NCBI GenBank assembly: GCA_015492915.1 | Contig: WGED01000408.1 | Location: 1-5,970 of the forward strand | Direction of reading: 5' to 3' | DNA length: 5,970 bases | Source of the DNA: Cyclobacteriaceae bacterium | Lineage (GTDB): Bacteria > Bacteroidota > Bacteroidia > Cytophagales > Cyclobacteriaceae | In this document: positions 5,861 to 5,970 of the stretch, one piece after another | How the letters are laid out: each line of letters starts with the position of its first letter | Position numbering within the stretch: the stretch's first letter is position 1 | Translations under genes and position numbers: made by a program | The notes under the pieces: model-generated | Databases searched by the model: none | Told to the model about the DNA's origin: nothing | Seen by the model: the letters and a program-made list of their open reading frames with translations, nothing else

Positions 5861-5970
5861 TGGGAATTTTAATATTTTGGTACAATAAAAACTTTATAAA
5901 TAACAGATTATTAAATCAATAAGTTAAAATTTAAAAAAGGATGATTTTATTAATGACCCACCCCTACTCC
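5861..5970. other. AT-rich 3' gap, no gene supported
   Basis: About 80% A+T up to 5955, then an abrupt C-rich end (CCCACCCCTACTCC). No stable hairpin with a T-run closes the glycosidase/UroD pair. An ATG at 5941 stays open to the window end (10 codons, MILLMTHPYS) and is preceded by AAAAAAGG, but that is too little to call a gene. The C-rich end resembles the start of dispersed intergenic repeats I associate with Bacteroidota genomes; this is a weak impression. Confidence 0.4.

Noticed and set aside
5941..5970. Possible start of a further gene (ATG at 5941, open to the window end)
   Set aside because: Only ten codons are visible and the sequence changes to a C-rich run that looks more like an intergenic repeat than coding sequence.

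Overview
The window looks like chromosomal DNA from a member of the Bacteroidota. The grounds are the protein families (a DUF5703-type six-hairpin glycosidase lipoprotein and a short antitoxin of a form common in that phylum), the lack of clear Shine-Dalgarno sites, and moderately GC-rich genes separated by AT-rich gaps. No marker gene is present, so the phylum is an inference and nothing finer can be said. All recognisable genes are on the + strand.

Region 1 (1-961) is gene-poor. It holds a 5' inverted repeat (1-21), a small antitoxin-like gene (352-591), and a toxin remnant (573-623) that begins like a RelE/ParE toxin and stops after 16 codons. The toxin half of the addiction module is therefore lost. 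A diverged direct repeat of about 95 bp flanks this module at 77-175 and 775-869. Each copy ends in the same GTCATTTTGTCA element, and the second copy lies just upstream of the chaperone operon.

Region 2 (962-2283) is a two-gene chaperone operon: a class II (zinc-finger-free) J-domain protein of the CbpA type, and a stop-start overlapping small protein (TAATG). That second gene sits where cbpM is found in other bacteria, but I do not recognise it as CbpM.

Region 3 (2368-5860) is a coupled pair: a lipoprotein glycoside hydrolase (DUF5703, GH95-like architecture) whose last 11 bases overlap a cytoplasmic UroD/MtaA-superfamily protein with an H-x-C metal-site motif. One partner is probably exported and the other stays in the cytoplasm, which suggests release of a glycan outside and processing of a product or cofactor inside. 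The substrate cannot be read from sequence.

The final 110 bases are AT-rich and without a supported gene. The most interesting points are the unrecognised CbpA partner, the duplicated regulatory segment around the broken toxin-antitoxin module, and the glycosidase-UroD coupling.
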